Virus record (IMG/VR): IMGVR_UViG_3300046536_000150
Location: 1 to 40,684 of that record
Origin: a virus
Reading direction: 5' to 3' (one strand)
DNA: 40,684 nt
Part shown: positions 26,281-32,853 of the stretch, piece after piece
Layout: each line of letters begins with the position of its first letter
Numbering within the stretch: the first letter of the stretch is position 1
Translations under genes and position numbers: made by a program
Notes under the pieces: model-generated
Seen by the model: only the letters and a program-made list of their open reading frames with translations
Databases searched by the model: none
Told to the model about the DNA's origin: nothing

Positions 26281-26516
26281 TGGAGCTTTCCCTCTTTGCG
26301 CATGCCCTGCACCAAATCGTACTGCCGTGGGATGTCATGCTCGGCATCCATCGCAATGCACGAGATCATGTCCATGGCGTCGTCCTTGCTCTGCGCACCA
26401 TAGCAGATCGCCATCTGCAAGGCCGTCGCCAGGATCGCGATCACGTCGCTGGTTTCGCACCCGTCGAACTGTCCCAGCAACTGGCTGCTGCGTGTTGTTT
26501 GCTCCTCAGGCGTCAT
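26277..26516 (-). CDS. Small protein between terminase and portal, 79 aa
   Basis: Translation most likely begins at ATG 26516, overlapping the terminase stop (ATGA); a longer frame to 26609 is a shadow of terminase. The sequence MTPEEQTTRSSQLLGQFDGC, ATALQMAICYGAQSKDDAMD, MDAEHDIPRQYDLVQGMRK suggests an all-helical soluble protein. No family is recognised. It probably participates in head filling or DNA packaging, by position only. Confidence 0.65.
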   Translation of the reverse strand: MTPEEQTTRSSQLLGQFDGCETSDVIAILATALQMAICYGAQSKDDAMDMISCIAMDAEHDIPRQYDLVQGMRKEGKLQ

Positions 26517-27883
26517 AACCTGATGCCCCCGCGCTCTTCTGCAGGTGGTGGGATCTGCCAGCCTCCAAGCTTCGGCGTTGCGACCTCGCGCCGCTCGGCA
26601 ATGCGCCACGCCAACGACAAATACCTGAAGGCTGCCGCTGGATGAGAAGTCCAGTCGTGGACATCAGTCTCCCGGAATGCTTTCTTCTCATCATTCCATT
26701 CACGATGATACTGTTCGAGCGCGGCGATGCCTGTCTCCTCGCACCGCGGGTGAAACACGCACAGCGGCAACGTGCGCCTCACCGCGTTGATGCCGTCAGC
26801 GAACGTCGCCATCGGCACCAGCTGCGGATGCAGGCCCAACTGCTCCATCGTCTCCACGCGCGTCTTGCCAGAGCCCCACTCTTTCACCTTGGCGTCATGC
26901 GGCACCCAGTCGGTGCCGTCGCGCCAGCCGTGCTGCTTGGCCTTGCTCTCGATGATCTCGGCGTAGTGCTCGACGCCGACACCGGACGCCGCGTAGTGGT
27001 CGAGGATGATGATCTGCGGCCCCTGCTGCTGCCACCACCAGATCGAGGTGTCGTCCTTCACGCCCAGATCCCACGCGCGATTGACCGGCGCATCGATCGC
27101 CTCGACCGCGATGATGCGATCTTCTTTGCGCACCGTCGCCATTTCCAAAGTGAAGTAGCCGCCGAGAATACTGGCGGTGAACGAGCAAAAATATTCCTGC
27201 TCGTAGTTGGCGCGTCCGGCGTCATCGCCGTAGAGCGCCATGCACTCCTTCAGGGTTTCGGCAAGCTGCGCGTCGGTGAGTGTGCCAGTGTCTTTTGCGG
27301 TGAGGAGTTCGCAGAACCAGTCGGGCGATTGGCTTGCGTACTGATACATGGCGAACGCATGATTGCGTCCACGGGGAGTAGTGACGAACGCGGCCCAGCC
27401 GTTGTTTTCCTCCAAGATTGGCCGGTAGTACGCCCACGCGGACGGGTTCGCCAGTGCATATTCGGAGAATACAATTCCAGCTGTGCTTGAGCCAATGCCA
27501 GATCCTGAGGTGACGGCGTCGGAGCCAACGCACTGCCACGTCGAACCGTTAACGAGACGGATAAACATTTCTGTTTCATTGGTGCTGGCTCGCAGTTCGT
27601 GCGGAAAGATTTCATCGATGCGGCGCTTGCCGGTGTGCGGATTGACCGCGCTCCAGATCGCCTTGCGTGCCTGTGAGAACTCGGGAAGCGCGTACCAGTA
27701 GTTTGCCGGGCGTAAACTCGCCGCGCGCATCGTGTGATGCAGGCACACTTCGTCTTTTCCTGCGCGCCGATGCCACACCGCGATTGCGCGTTTTCCCCCA
27801 GCCTGGAGAAACTCCCACAACCTCTGCTGATGCGGGCGCGGCAGCCAGCCGTTCATCGGCACCTTGACGCTAATCTTTTCCAT
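26513..27883 (-). CDS. terL: Terminase large subunit
   Basis: 456 aa from ATG 27883 (AGGA nine bases upstream). It has an ATPase domain with a Walker A variant (AVWHRRAGKDEV, about residues 36-47), Walker B (AGIVFSEYA, with Glu about 141), and a coupling motif (FVTTPRGRNHAF). The nuclease domain begins at NRAWDLGVKDDTSIW (first acidic residue about Asp272) with VPHDAKVKEWGSGKTRVE further on. It drives DNA into the prohead and cuts it. The HRRAGKD form is common among podoviral terminases. The 5' end overlaps the small-subunit gene by 14 bases. Confidence 0.9.
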   Translation of the reverse strand: MEKISVKVPMNGWLPRPHQQRLWEFLQAGGKRAIAVWHRRAGKDEVCLHHTMRAASLRPANYWYALPEFSQARKAIWSAVNPHTGKRRIDEIFPHELRASTNETEMFIRLVNGSTWQCVGSDAVTSGSGIGSSTAGIVFSEYALANPSAWAYYRPILEENNGWAAFVTTPRGRNHAFAMYQYASQSPDWFCELLTAKDTGTLTDAQLAETLKECMALYGDDAGRANYEQEYFCSFTASILGGYFTLEMATVRKEDRIIAVEAIDAPVNRAWDLGVKDDTSIWWWQQQGPQIIILDHYAASGVGVEHYAEIIESKAKQHGWRDGTDWVPHDAKVKEWGSGKTRVETMEQLGLHPQLVPMATFADGINAVRRTLPLCVFHPRCEETGIAALEQYHREWNDEKKAFRETDVHDWTSHPAAAFRYLSLAWRIAERREVATPKLGGWQIPPPAEERGGIRL

Positions 27884-28130
27884 CAACGATCGTCCTGACC
27901 AGAATTTCGATCGCCTTGCCGTCTTCGCCGCTCACCGTCTGATGCGGCTTGCCCCAGCCGCGATCGAGCAGGATCTGCGCGGCTTGAACGCTAATGCTCT
28001 TTGACTGGTTCTTGCCGGGATTGCGCACCAGCGCCGCAAGTCGGCTGATGCACTCATCGGTATGCGCCCTTGCCAATGACCGTATATCTGCTGGTATTTT
28101 CTTTCGTGGCAATGGCTTAAGGGGTACCAA
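27870..28130 (-). CDS. Putative terminase small subunit
   Basis: 86 aa. TTG start at 28130, with AGAGGAGGGG directly upstream; no ATG is available in frame. The core DECISRLAALVRNPGKNQSK ... SVQAAQILLDRGWGKPHQTV ... GEDGKAIEI matches small proteins encoded immediately before large terminases of many proteobacterial phages, thought to recognise the packaging site. It is shorter than classical small subunits and has no obvious HTH, so the role is inferred mainly from position and that conserved DRGWGKP motif. Confidence 0.65.
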   Translation of the reverse strand: MVPLKPLPRKKIPADIRSLARAHTDECISRLAALVRNPGKNQSKSISVQAAQILLDRGWGKPHQTVSGEDGKAIEILVRTIVDGKD

Positions 28131-28138
28131 CCCCTCCT

Positions 28139-28348
28139 CTAGTGACTGTCGGCCAAATTGAACCTCTGCTCGAGCTCATCTAGCCGCGATCGTATTTCCA
28201 CGTTCTCGTTATGCAGTAATCGCAGCTGTTCACGATCGTGGATGAAGTCGGCCTTGACGTGATACGCCAGTTCACCAAGTGCATCCATGAGATCCTTGCG
28301 CACTTGATCGATGGCGGCGGCCGTGATCGGACGCAGGCTTTCCGGCAT
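28139..28348 (-). CDS. Small coiled-coil protein, 69 aa
   Basis: Nearly all-helical: IDQVRKDLMDALGELAYHVK, then a heptad stretch LLHNENVEIRSRLDELEQRF. It lies between the small membrane gene and the terminase small subunit on the leftward operon. It probably forms dimers. The function is unknown; small coiled-coil partners of terminase exist in other phages, but I cannot assign this one. Confidence 0.55.
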   Translation of the reverse strand: MPESLRPITAAAIDQVRKDLMDALGELAYHVKADFIHDREQLRLLHNENVEIRSRLDELEQRFNLADSH

Positions 28349-28351
28349 GGA

Positions 28352-28492
28352 CTATCCCCATTTAGCCTTGCTGGCCATAACCCTCCGCCGCCGTTCTCTC
28401 CTTGAGAAACGCGCATCGGCCTTGAAACACATGATCATCAACGCGATGTAGAAAACCGCAAACCAGAACAGGCATTCCAGAACAAGGATCAT
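28352..28492 (-). CDS. Small membrane protein, 46 aa
   Basis: Start at ATG 28492, with GGAG eight bases upstream and 14 bases after the GcrA-like gene stop; a longer frame to 28630 is the shadow of that gene. One transmembrane segment (MILVLECLFWFAVFYIALMI, residues about 1-22) is followed by a strongly basic cytoplasmic tail (RFSRRERRRRVMASKAKWG). The function is unknown; possible roles include superinfection exclusion or regulation at the membrane. Confidence 0.55.
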   Translation of the reverse strand: MILVLECLFWFAVFYIALMIMCFKADARFSRRERRRRVMASKAKWG

Positions 28493-28505
28493 CAATTCTG
28501 CTCCA

Positions 28506-29108
28506 TCATGGAAACCCCAGCCGCCGCATGGCGGGATTGGTCTTGAAAATATTGATATTCCTGTGATGCACGCAATACGAATAGCCTTCAAGGCGCTGAT
28601 GCCCGCAATAGGTGGCCAGTCCATCGGCACCTCGGCCGGTCACTTCGCGGCAGTGCATGTTTTCCAGTTCCATGAACGGGATATTGCGCGAGATTGTCGT
28701 GTCCTGGGGCTTTGGCTCCTCGATCGGCGGCGGTATTGGTCTGGGCAGCAGTTTGCGCCGTTCCATGCGTTTGGCCAGATGCAGCCGGTCGGCTTTGGCT
28801 GAAATCGCCCGCGTCGTTCGTTGCACGTTGTGTTTTCGCAAGAGTTCTTCCCCCACTTCCTTAACGGAATGCCCTGATGCCCAGTAGTCCTTGAGCGTTT
28901 GCGTTTCCGCGTCGGTCCATGTGTCTTGGACTTCCTGCGGCACGGCAAACCCCATCCGGTAGAGTTTTCCGATGATTGAATTGCGGCTGAAGCCCATTTT
29001 CCGGCTGATCTCCCCGCAGGATAAACCGCAGGCACGCAACGCCTTGAGTTCCGTTGTGCGGTTCTCGTCCCAGTCACGATTGCGGTGGTCGTGATCGTGA
29101 AGGGTCAT
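28506..29108 (-). CDS. GcrA-like transcription regulator
   Basis: 200 aa from ATG 29108, whose ATGA overlaps the previous stop; a longer frame begins at 29141. Residues about 13-54 (WDENRTTELKALRACGLSCG, then FSRNSIIGKLYRMGF) match the N-terminal DNA-binding motif of GcrA, the alphaproteobacterial cell-cycle regulator that acts with sigma70 at methylated GANTC promoters. A second, related unit follows (TWTDAETQTLKDYWASGHSV). The C-terminus (LENMHCREVTGRG, YCGHQRLEGYSYCVHHRN) resembles GcrA's Cys-rich sigma-binding end. It lies just before the packaging and virion genes, so late-gene activation is an attractive inference. Confidence 0.75.
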   Translation of the reverse strand: MTLHDHDHRNRDWDENRTTELKALRACGLSCGEISRKMGFSRNSIIGKLYRMGFAVPQEVQDTWTDAETQTLKDYWASGHSVKEVGEELLRKHNVQRTTRAISAKADRLHLAKRMERRKLLPRPIPPPIEEPKPQDTTISRNIPFMELENMHCREVTGRGADGLATYCGHQRLEGYSYCVHHRNINIFKTNPAMRRLGFP

Positions 29109-29743
29109 TGGATAGCTTGCTCCCCCGCCCATTTGAACCAACGACCGTCACCGGTTGAACTCGCGTCGTCTCCCTTCGCTTCTCGGTAGTCCTTGGAATA
29201 AGCCTCAAACTCAGGCGTTCCGCGTTTGAGGTAGACAAAAAGTTTGTCTTTCGAGATGGCACCGTGTTTGGGATGCTTCACCCCTTCACCTCCAATTTTC
29301 CTGGAACCTTCTCTTTCTAGGATAGGATCCTTGATAGGATAAGATCGGTTAAGATAGTTAAGATAGTTAAGATCAGTCGCGAGGCCTCGACGATCGTTCG
29401 TCGAATGGTCGTCGAATGGTCCAGGATGCTTGGAAGCCCTTGGTTTATCTATCTTTTGATGGTGCCAACCAGTGACTTGAAGAAATGATTTGCCGTTGAC
29501 CACATAAATTGAAACTAATCCATTCGTCGATAATTCATCGATCCATCGCCTAACATTCAACGCTGAAATATCCTCGTCGCCTGGAAATACCTGAGCCTTG
29601 ATTGTCCTTTCTGAATTTGGACATCGACCGGCATCATCGACAAAATTCCAAATTCCTATGAACATTAAGCGCGCATCACGCGAGCAGGCCATAACTTGTT
29701 CACTAGACCAAAATTCTGGTTTCACGGTTCTGATCCTTGCCAT
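29105..29743 (-). CDS. Phage replication-initiator-like protein
   Basis: 212 aa. The N-terminus MARIRTVKPEFWSSEQVMAC and LMFIGIWNFVDDAGRCPNSE is the common start of phage replisome-organiser proteins with a winged-helix DNA-binding domain (to about residue 105). A linker (residues about 107-145, including DLNYLNYLNRSY) is encoded by tandem DNA repeats, as in lambda O. The C-terminus is short and basic. It probably binds the repeats within its own gene and recruits the host helicase; no phage helicase or primase is seen. The start directly abuts the upstream stop codon. Confidence 0.7.
   Translation of the reverse strand: MARIRTVKPEFWSSEQVMACSRDARLMFIGIWNFVDDAGRCPNSERTIKAQVFPGDEDISALNVRRWIDELSTNGLVSIYVVNGKSFLQVTGWHHQKIDKPRASKHPGPFDDHSTNDRRGLATDLNYLNYLNRSYPIKDPILEREGSRKIGGEGVKHPKHGAISKDKLFVYLKRGTPEFEAYSKDYREAKGDDASSTGDGRWFKWAGEQAIQ
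29321..29421. repeat. Iteron-like repeat cluster, candidate replication origin
   Basis: Within the initiator gene: GATAGGAT twice (29321-29328, 29333-29340); three GTTAAGAT units at 9-bp spacing (29348-29355, 29357-29364, 29366-29373) in an AT-rich stretch; a palindromic TCGACGA/TCGTCGA pair (about 29387-29404); and two tandem copies of GTCGAATGGTC (29400-29410, 29411-29421). Mixed direct repeats beside AT-rich DNA inside an initiator gene are the layout of lambdoid origins. The assignment is inference. Confidence 0.55.
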
Positions 29744-30025
29744 TCACGCCATCCTGTAGCGCCATAAGCCGTGGCTTATGTGCTGTCTGTCGATTTTGTG
29801 ATTACCAAATCTCTCTTTTCTTAAATCCCTGATCCTGGCGCTGATGCCGGCTTCCGATCCGCCGATGCGCTGCGCGATTTCCGAAAGCGTATGCCAGCGG
29901 TGATCCGATAGAACTTGCTGGACGTTCTGCAGCTGTCCGCTCAGCCGGACCTCATCGCGCGCGGCATCATAGGTGCTGCCGTCGAAGAGGTTGTCGCCGA
30001 CCAGTGCTGTGCTGAGTTTACCCAC
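29744..30025 (-). CDS. Winged-helix DNA-binding protein, 93 aa
   Basis: GTG start at 30025 with AGGA nine bases upstream. The C-terminal two thirds (VQQVLSDHRWHTLSEIAQRI, GGSEAGISARIRDLRKERFG, then HGLWRYRM) is a winged-helix fold: helix-turn-helix followed by a two-strand wing ending in Trp-Arg-Tyr. It immediately precedes the replication initiator gene and its stop is adjacent to that gene's start. Likely a regulator or a replication accessory protein. Similar small proteins occur in many phage early regions. Confidence 0.65.
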   Translation of the reverse strand: MGKLSTALVGDNLFDGSTYDAARDEVRLSGQLQNVQQVLSDHRWHTLSEIAQRIGGSEAGISARIRDLRKERFGNHKIDRQHISHGLWRYRMA

Positions 30026-30103
30026 GACGCGCGTCCTGTTTTTAGTTCACTCGAACGCACGCAAACAAAACTCGTTATTTCTCAATGAAATTGGTGCTTT
30101 CCA

Positions 30104-30199
30104 TCATAAAAATAGCGATGGACTATCCCTCAACTTGTCGGTGTAATTATCTTTGGGGCGACGGGAGAAAACCTCATGGGAGTGGTGGTAAAACTTCAT
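30104..30199 (-). CDS. Possible coupled small ORF, 31 aa
   Basis: ATG at 30199 overlaps the TGA of the Cro-like gene (ATGA); the stop is TGA 30106-30104. The product begins MKFYHHSHEVFSRRPKDNYT. Coupling is the only support. It fills most of the gap before the winged-helix gene; the remainder of the gap (30026-30103) has no evident feature except a 10-aa frame and AT-rich DNA. Confidence 0.35.
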   Translation of the reverse strand: MKFYHHSHEVFSRRPKDNYTDKLRDSPSLFL

Positions 30200-30420
30200 G
30201 GTCGCCTCTTAACCGCTGGCAAAGTCAGACCAAAAACAGCCGGATCGGGTTTCTTGCCAAGCACGCGCAAGGCGTTTACAAAAACCAAGAAATGCTCTGA
30301 GGGTATCCTGCCCCGTGCTTTCCAGTTGTATGGGGCATTGCCGGATTTTATTCCGGTCAGCTCGCAGGCAGCAGATGCACCACCCACTGCGTCGATCACG
30401 TCAGCAACAGAACTGAGCAT
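30196..30420 (-). CDS. Cro/YdaS-like helix-turn-helix regulator
   Basis: 74 aa: VADVIDAVGGASAACELTGI, then KSGNAPYNWKARGRIPSEHF. The AACELTGI-x-NAPYNWKARGRIP segment is a helix-turn-helix like that of Cro or YdaS antirepressor/regulator proteins. It is the first leftward gene, read from a TTGACA promoter that contains operator O1. The -10 box ends only six bases before the ATG, so the mRNA would be leaderless. It faces the XRE repressor gene. I infer that it governs the lytic/lysogenic choice and the leftward operon. Confidence 0.7.
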   Translation of the reverse strand: MLSSVADVIDAVGGASAACELTGIKSGNAPYNWKARGRIPSEHFLVFVNALRVLGKKPDPAVFGLTLPAVKRRP

Positions 30421-30426
30421 CCCTAA

Positions 30427-30455
30427 TGGATACTCACAGACCGTGATTGTGTCAA
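30427..30455 (-). promoter_or_regulatory. Leftward early promoter, predicted leaderless start
   Basis: On the minus strand, TTGACA (30455-30450), a 17-bp spacer and TATCCA (30432-30427). The expected start point falls at or within a base or two of the ATG at 30420, with no room for a ribosome-binding site. Operator O1 (30434-30446) occupies the spacer, so a bound repressor would block polymerase. Confidence 0.65.
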
Positions 30456-30472
30456 CCCCTCACGGCCTGCGA
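30434..30472. promoter_or_regulatory. Repressor operators O1 and O2
   Basis: O1 TCACAGACCGTGA (30434-30446) and O2 TCACGGCCTGCGA (30460-30472) are two copies of the palindrome family TCACRGNCYGTGA, 26 bp apart centre to centre, between the divergent Cro-like and XRE genes. O2 lies where a weak rightward promoter for the XRE gene could sit (TTGTGT 30447-30452, GACTAG 30471-30476), suggesting autoregulation. Confidence 0.7.
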
Positions 30473-30514
30473 CTAGAGTTTGTACCCAAGTCGGCCATGA
30501 TCGGGAGTATGGTC

Positions 30515-30787
30515 ATGCGCGCCAAAACGGCTCAGAAACAGGAAGCCTCCCGTCTGGATAGGGTGCAGGTTGCCCTAGAACTGACCAACGATGCGTTGGC
30601 TGGCAAAATAGGCATCACGGCTCATGCTTGGTCGCAATATCGCACCGGTGCCCGTCCTATTAGCCGGGACGCCCTGCGCATGTTGCGAAAAGACTATGGA
30701 ATATCAGCGGATTACATCCTTTTTGATGACCCAAGCAAGCTGCCGCAGGACATTTACGCCAAAATCAGAGTTTTAGGCGCGGCCTAG
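30515..30787 (+). CDS. XRE-family repressor (CI-like), short
   Basis: 90 aa from ATG 30515, with GGGAG seven bases upstream. A longer frame reaches 30176, but that part is antisense to the Cro-like gene. The helix-turn-helix is LDRVQVALELTNDALAGKIG, then ITAHAWSQYRTGARPISRDA, with LRMLRKDYGISADYILFDD following, a typical XRE core. There is no C-terminal self-cleaving domain, so RecA-type induction would need another route. Operators lie on both sides of the gene (O1-O2 and O3-O6), making it the likely phage repressor. Confidence 0.7.
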   Translation: MRAKTAQKQEASRLDRVQVALELTNDALAGKIGITAHAWSQYRTGARPISRDALRMLRKDYGISADYILFDDPSKLPQDIYAKIRVLGAA

Positions 30788-30792
30788 CTCCA

Positions 30793-30874
30793 TCACGGAT
30801 TGAGATATTCACAGGCTGTGAGGCATCCCATCACGGTCTGTGATTTTATTGTTGACAGTACTCACAGGCCGTGA
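30793..30874. promoter_or_regulatory. Repressor operators O3 to O6
   Basis: Four copies of the same 13-bp element: TCACGGATTGAGA (30793-30805, degenerate), TCACAGGCTGTGA (30809-30821, perfect palindrome), TCACGGTCTGTGA (30831-30843) and TCACAGGCCGTGA (30862-30874). They lie just after the repressor gene and lead into the rightward early promoter, whose spacer holds O6. Centre spacings are 16, 22 and 31 bp. Confidence 0.75.
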
Positions 30875-30881
30875 GTATGGT
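30852..30881 (+). promoter_or_regulatory. Rightward early promoter
   Basis: TTGACA (30852-30857), an 18-bp spacer and TATGGT (30876-30881), with operator O6 filling the spacer, the same architecture as the leftward promoter. The start point would be near 30888, giving a leader of about 20 bases before the ATG at 30908. It should drive the recombination operon. Confidence 0.7.
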
Positions 30882-30907
30882 GGTTTTACCAAAACGGGAA
30901 CCACCAA

Positions 30908-31081
30908 ATGACACGCGCTCTCCCCTACAACGAAGCCCTGATCATCGGCCTCGGCTGGTTCTACGACCTGCACATCGCTGGCGGCTGGACGCACATGGAT
31001 GTGCGCGATGATGAAGGCCGCCGCATCCCGTTCAACACACCGGCTGAAGTCGTTCGCTACCTCGACATCGAGGGCGAGTGA
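30908..31081 (+). CDS. First rightward early gene, 57 aa, unknown
   Basis: ATG at 30908, TGA 31079-31081. The sequence begins MTRALPYNEALIIGLGWFYD and contains GGWTHMDVRDDEGRRIPFNT, with alternating strand and turn character. It is the first gene behind the operator-controlled early promoter, so it is probably expressed immediately after infection or induction. That position often carries anti-host or anti-defence factors; nothing in the sequence shows which. No family is recognised. Confidence 0.6.
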   Translation: MTRALPYNEALIIGLGWFYDLHIAGGWTHMDVRDDEGRRIPFNTPAEVVRYLDIEGE

Positions 31082-31129
31082 CATCGTGATCGGCGATCTG
31101 CGCCGCATGTCAACCATATAGGTCAGACC

Positions 31130-31327
31130 ATGAGAAAGACCGTCACAATCACCACCAAGCTAAATCCGCAACCAGCCAAGTTTCATCTTGAGGCGGCCAA
31201 GGCAGAGCGGTTTGCGGCCAAGATCATCGCAGACGGTGGCACGGCAGTTATTGGGCCGCTGAACTTAGGCAGCGAGACAATCGCCATGCTCGAGCAAGCC
31301 GGACTAATTCCGGCAGTCGTCCGCTAA
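31130..31327 (+). CDS. Small early protein, 65 aa, unknown
   Basis: Begins MRKTVTITTKLNPQPAKFHL and continues EAAKAERFAAKIIADGGTAV, IGPLNLGSETIAMLEQAGL. It looks like a compact alpha/beta fold. It lies in the rightward early operon between two other small genes. No recognised family; it is likely real by codon composition and spacing. Confidence 0.55.
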   Translation: MRKTVTITTKLNPQPAKFHLEAAKAERFAAKIIADGGTAVIGPLNLGSETIAMLEQAGLIPAVVR

Positions 31328-31349
31328 TCCCCTAGCAGGAACCGACACG

Positions 31350-31727
31350 ATGGAACGCGCGGTCGCAATCAAGAAACTGAGCAAACTGCTCGGCAAGAAG
31401 TTGGGCTGGCGCATCAACGCCAAGCACCCGACGCAGGAAGAAAAGGACGCCGCGAAAGCAGCATTACCTGCGGCGGTGGCGGAACGTGAGTTGCTCAAGC
31501 AGCAGCGCGATGAACGCTACAAGGCCATCCTCGCCGCAGACATGGAGTACCAGCGCCTGCATGCGGAGCATCACGCCGCGTACGAACGGGTCAACCGGAT
31601 GCAGTCAAAGATGCATCAGCACAAGATCACTGTCGGCACGATCGAGAGCGGGTTCTTTCTGGTCAAGGCGGAAGGCAATTCCTGGGAGGAAGTCATCGAC
31701 AAGGTTTCCGCAAAGGAGGCCGTGTGA
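31350..31727 (+). CDS. Early protein with helical core, 125 aa, unknown
   Basis: The N-terminal part is basic (VAIKKLSKLLGKKLGWRINA), the central part a long helix or coiled coil (KDAAKAALPAAVAERELLKQ to EYQRLHAEHHAAYERVNRMQ), and the end a small beta unit (KITVGTIESGFFLVKAEGNS). It might interact with nucleic acid. AGGA about ten bases before the ATG gives a reasonable start. It is the third gene of the early operon; the function is unknown. Confidence 0.6.
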   Translation: MERAVAIKKLSKLLGKKLGWRINAKHPTQEEKDAAKAALPAAVAERELLKQQRDERYKAILAADMEYQRLHAEHHAAYERVNRMQSKMHQHKITVGTIESGFFLVKAEGNSWEEVIDKVSAKEAV

Positions 31728-31730
31728 TCG

Positions 31731-31946
31731 ATGGAATGGATATTCGCTTTAGGCATCATCGGTCTGATGGTCGCGTCGGCTGGCTTCCGTAAGGTTGTTC
31801 TCGTGCTTCTCGTACTTGGGAGCATTGCAATCGCAAGCCTCATGTCGTGGGAACACAACAATTACGTCCGCTACGAGCAGGAGCGGACACGTCTCAACTC
31901 AAGTTCTGTCGTGAACAAGTTTCAAGCCGAGAGCACTGCGCCATGA
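31731..31946 (+). CDS. Small membrane protein, 71 aa
   Basis: Two hydrophobic segments (about residues 1-20, MEWIFALGIIGLMVASAGF, and 22-43, VVLVLLVLGSIAIASLM) are followed by a polar tail (YVRYEQERTRLNSSSVVNKF). It overlaps the next gene by ATGA. The function is unknown; membrane proteins in early operons may limit superinfection. Confidence 0.6.
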   Translation: MEWIFALGIIGLMVASAGFRKVVLVLLVLGSIAIASLMSWEHNNYVRYEQERTRLNSSSVVNKFQAESTAP

Positions 31947-32158
31947 GCCTCGATGAACTTCTCGCGCTTGAGGAATATCAGCGCCTGTGCGCTCGCGAAA
32001 TGGACACCGATATTGACCTGCTCACGGACACGATCGACCGAATGACGACCAACGGAAAAACCCGCGAAGGCCGCCAGATCCTTCGCGCCCGTCGCTGCCA
32101 GATCGTCGAGGCAATGAAAAAGCTGCACGATATTTTTATCGAGATGGAGGGGGTGTGA
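31943..32158 (+). CDS. Small helical early protein, 71 aa
   Basis: The start ATG 31943 overlaps the previous stop (ATGA); a frame from 31847 is only a shadow. MSLDELLALEEYQRLCARE and DIDLLTDTIDRMTTNGKTRE, RQILRARRCQIVEAMKKLHD give an all-helical, charged protein. Its stop overlaps the start of the annealing-protein gene, so it is coupled to the recombination genes and may be an accessory. The function is unknown. Confidence 0.55.
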   Translation: MSLDELLALEEYQRLCAREMDTDIDLLTDTIDRMTTNGKTREGRQILRARRCQIVEAMKKLHDIFIEMEGV

Positions 32159-32853
32159 TGAGTATCCCATCGAAAGTAACGCAATTACCGGCTGCCAACA
32201 CAATCGAGGATGTTCTTATTCGCGGTGATCTGTCGAAGCTTACAGAGCAGCAGCGCACGGAATACTACCTGCGGTTGTGCAGCAGCATCGGGCTTAATCC
32301 ACTCACAAAACCATTTCAATACATCGTGCTGAACGGAAAGCTTGTTCTCTATGCGGGCCGCGATTGTGCCGATCAATTGCGCAAGATTAACGGCATCTCG
32401 ATCAAGATCATCAGCCAAGAAAAGGCTGACGGGCTTCTTTCGATCCACGTCCATGCCAAGGACAAGGATGGTCGTGAAGACGAAGACCTTGGGGTGGTTG
32501 CCTTCGGGGACCACCTCAAGGGAGAGATCGCAGCCAACACAATCCTCAAAGCCGTCACCAAGGCGAAACGCCGCGTCACGCTTTCACTTTCGGGGCTTGG
32601 CTTCCTTGACGAAACGGAAGTCGCAGATATTCCGGCTTCAGCAAAACAGATTGTTGATGAAACCGGCGAACTGATCATGCCCGATCAGGTCGAGGCGCTT
32701 GAAAAGATGATCGCGGAGATCGGCGGGGACCGGGCAGAGCTGCTCAAGAAAAACACGCTCAATCATTTCAAGGTTGCTTGTTTTGAAGACCTGCCAACCA
32801 GCAAATTCAATACGGTGGTCGCCGCTCTTGAACTCAAGAGGGTGCCAGCATGA
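32158..32853 (+). CDS. Putative single-strand annealing protein
   Basis: 231 aa from ATG 32158, with GGAGG six bases upstream and overlap of the prior TGA. The segment EYYLRLCSSIGLNPLTKPFQ, YIVLNGKLVLYAGRDCADQL, RKINGISIK is the core pattern of a widespread phage family usually encoded next to a YqaJ-type nuclease and related in context to RecT/Bet annealing proteins. The later NTILKAVTKAKRRVTLSLSG, LGFLDETEVADIP is also characteristic. It would bind resected DNA and anneal it. Pairing with the next gene supports the call; the exact RecT relationship is inferred. Confidence 0.7.
   Translation: MSIPSKVTQLPAANTIEDVLIRGDLSKLTEQQRTEYYLRLCSSIGLNPLTKPFQYIVLNGKLVLYAGRDCADQLRKINGISIKIISQEKADGLLSIHVHAKDKDGREDEDLGVVAFGDHLKGEIAANTILKAVTKAKRRVTLSLSGLGFLDETEVADIPASAKQIVDETGELIMPDQVEALEKMIAEIGGDRAELLKKNTLNHFKVACFEDLPTSKFNTVVAALELKRVPA

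Noticed and set aside
30176-30514. Upstream extension of the XRE repressor frame
   Set aside because: It lies antisense to the Cro-like gene and crosses the operators; ATG 30515 has a well-placed GGGAG.
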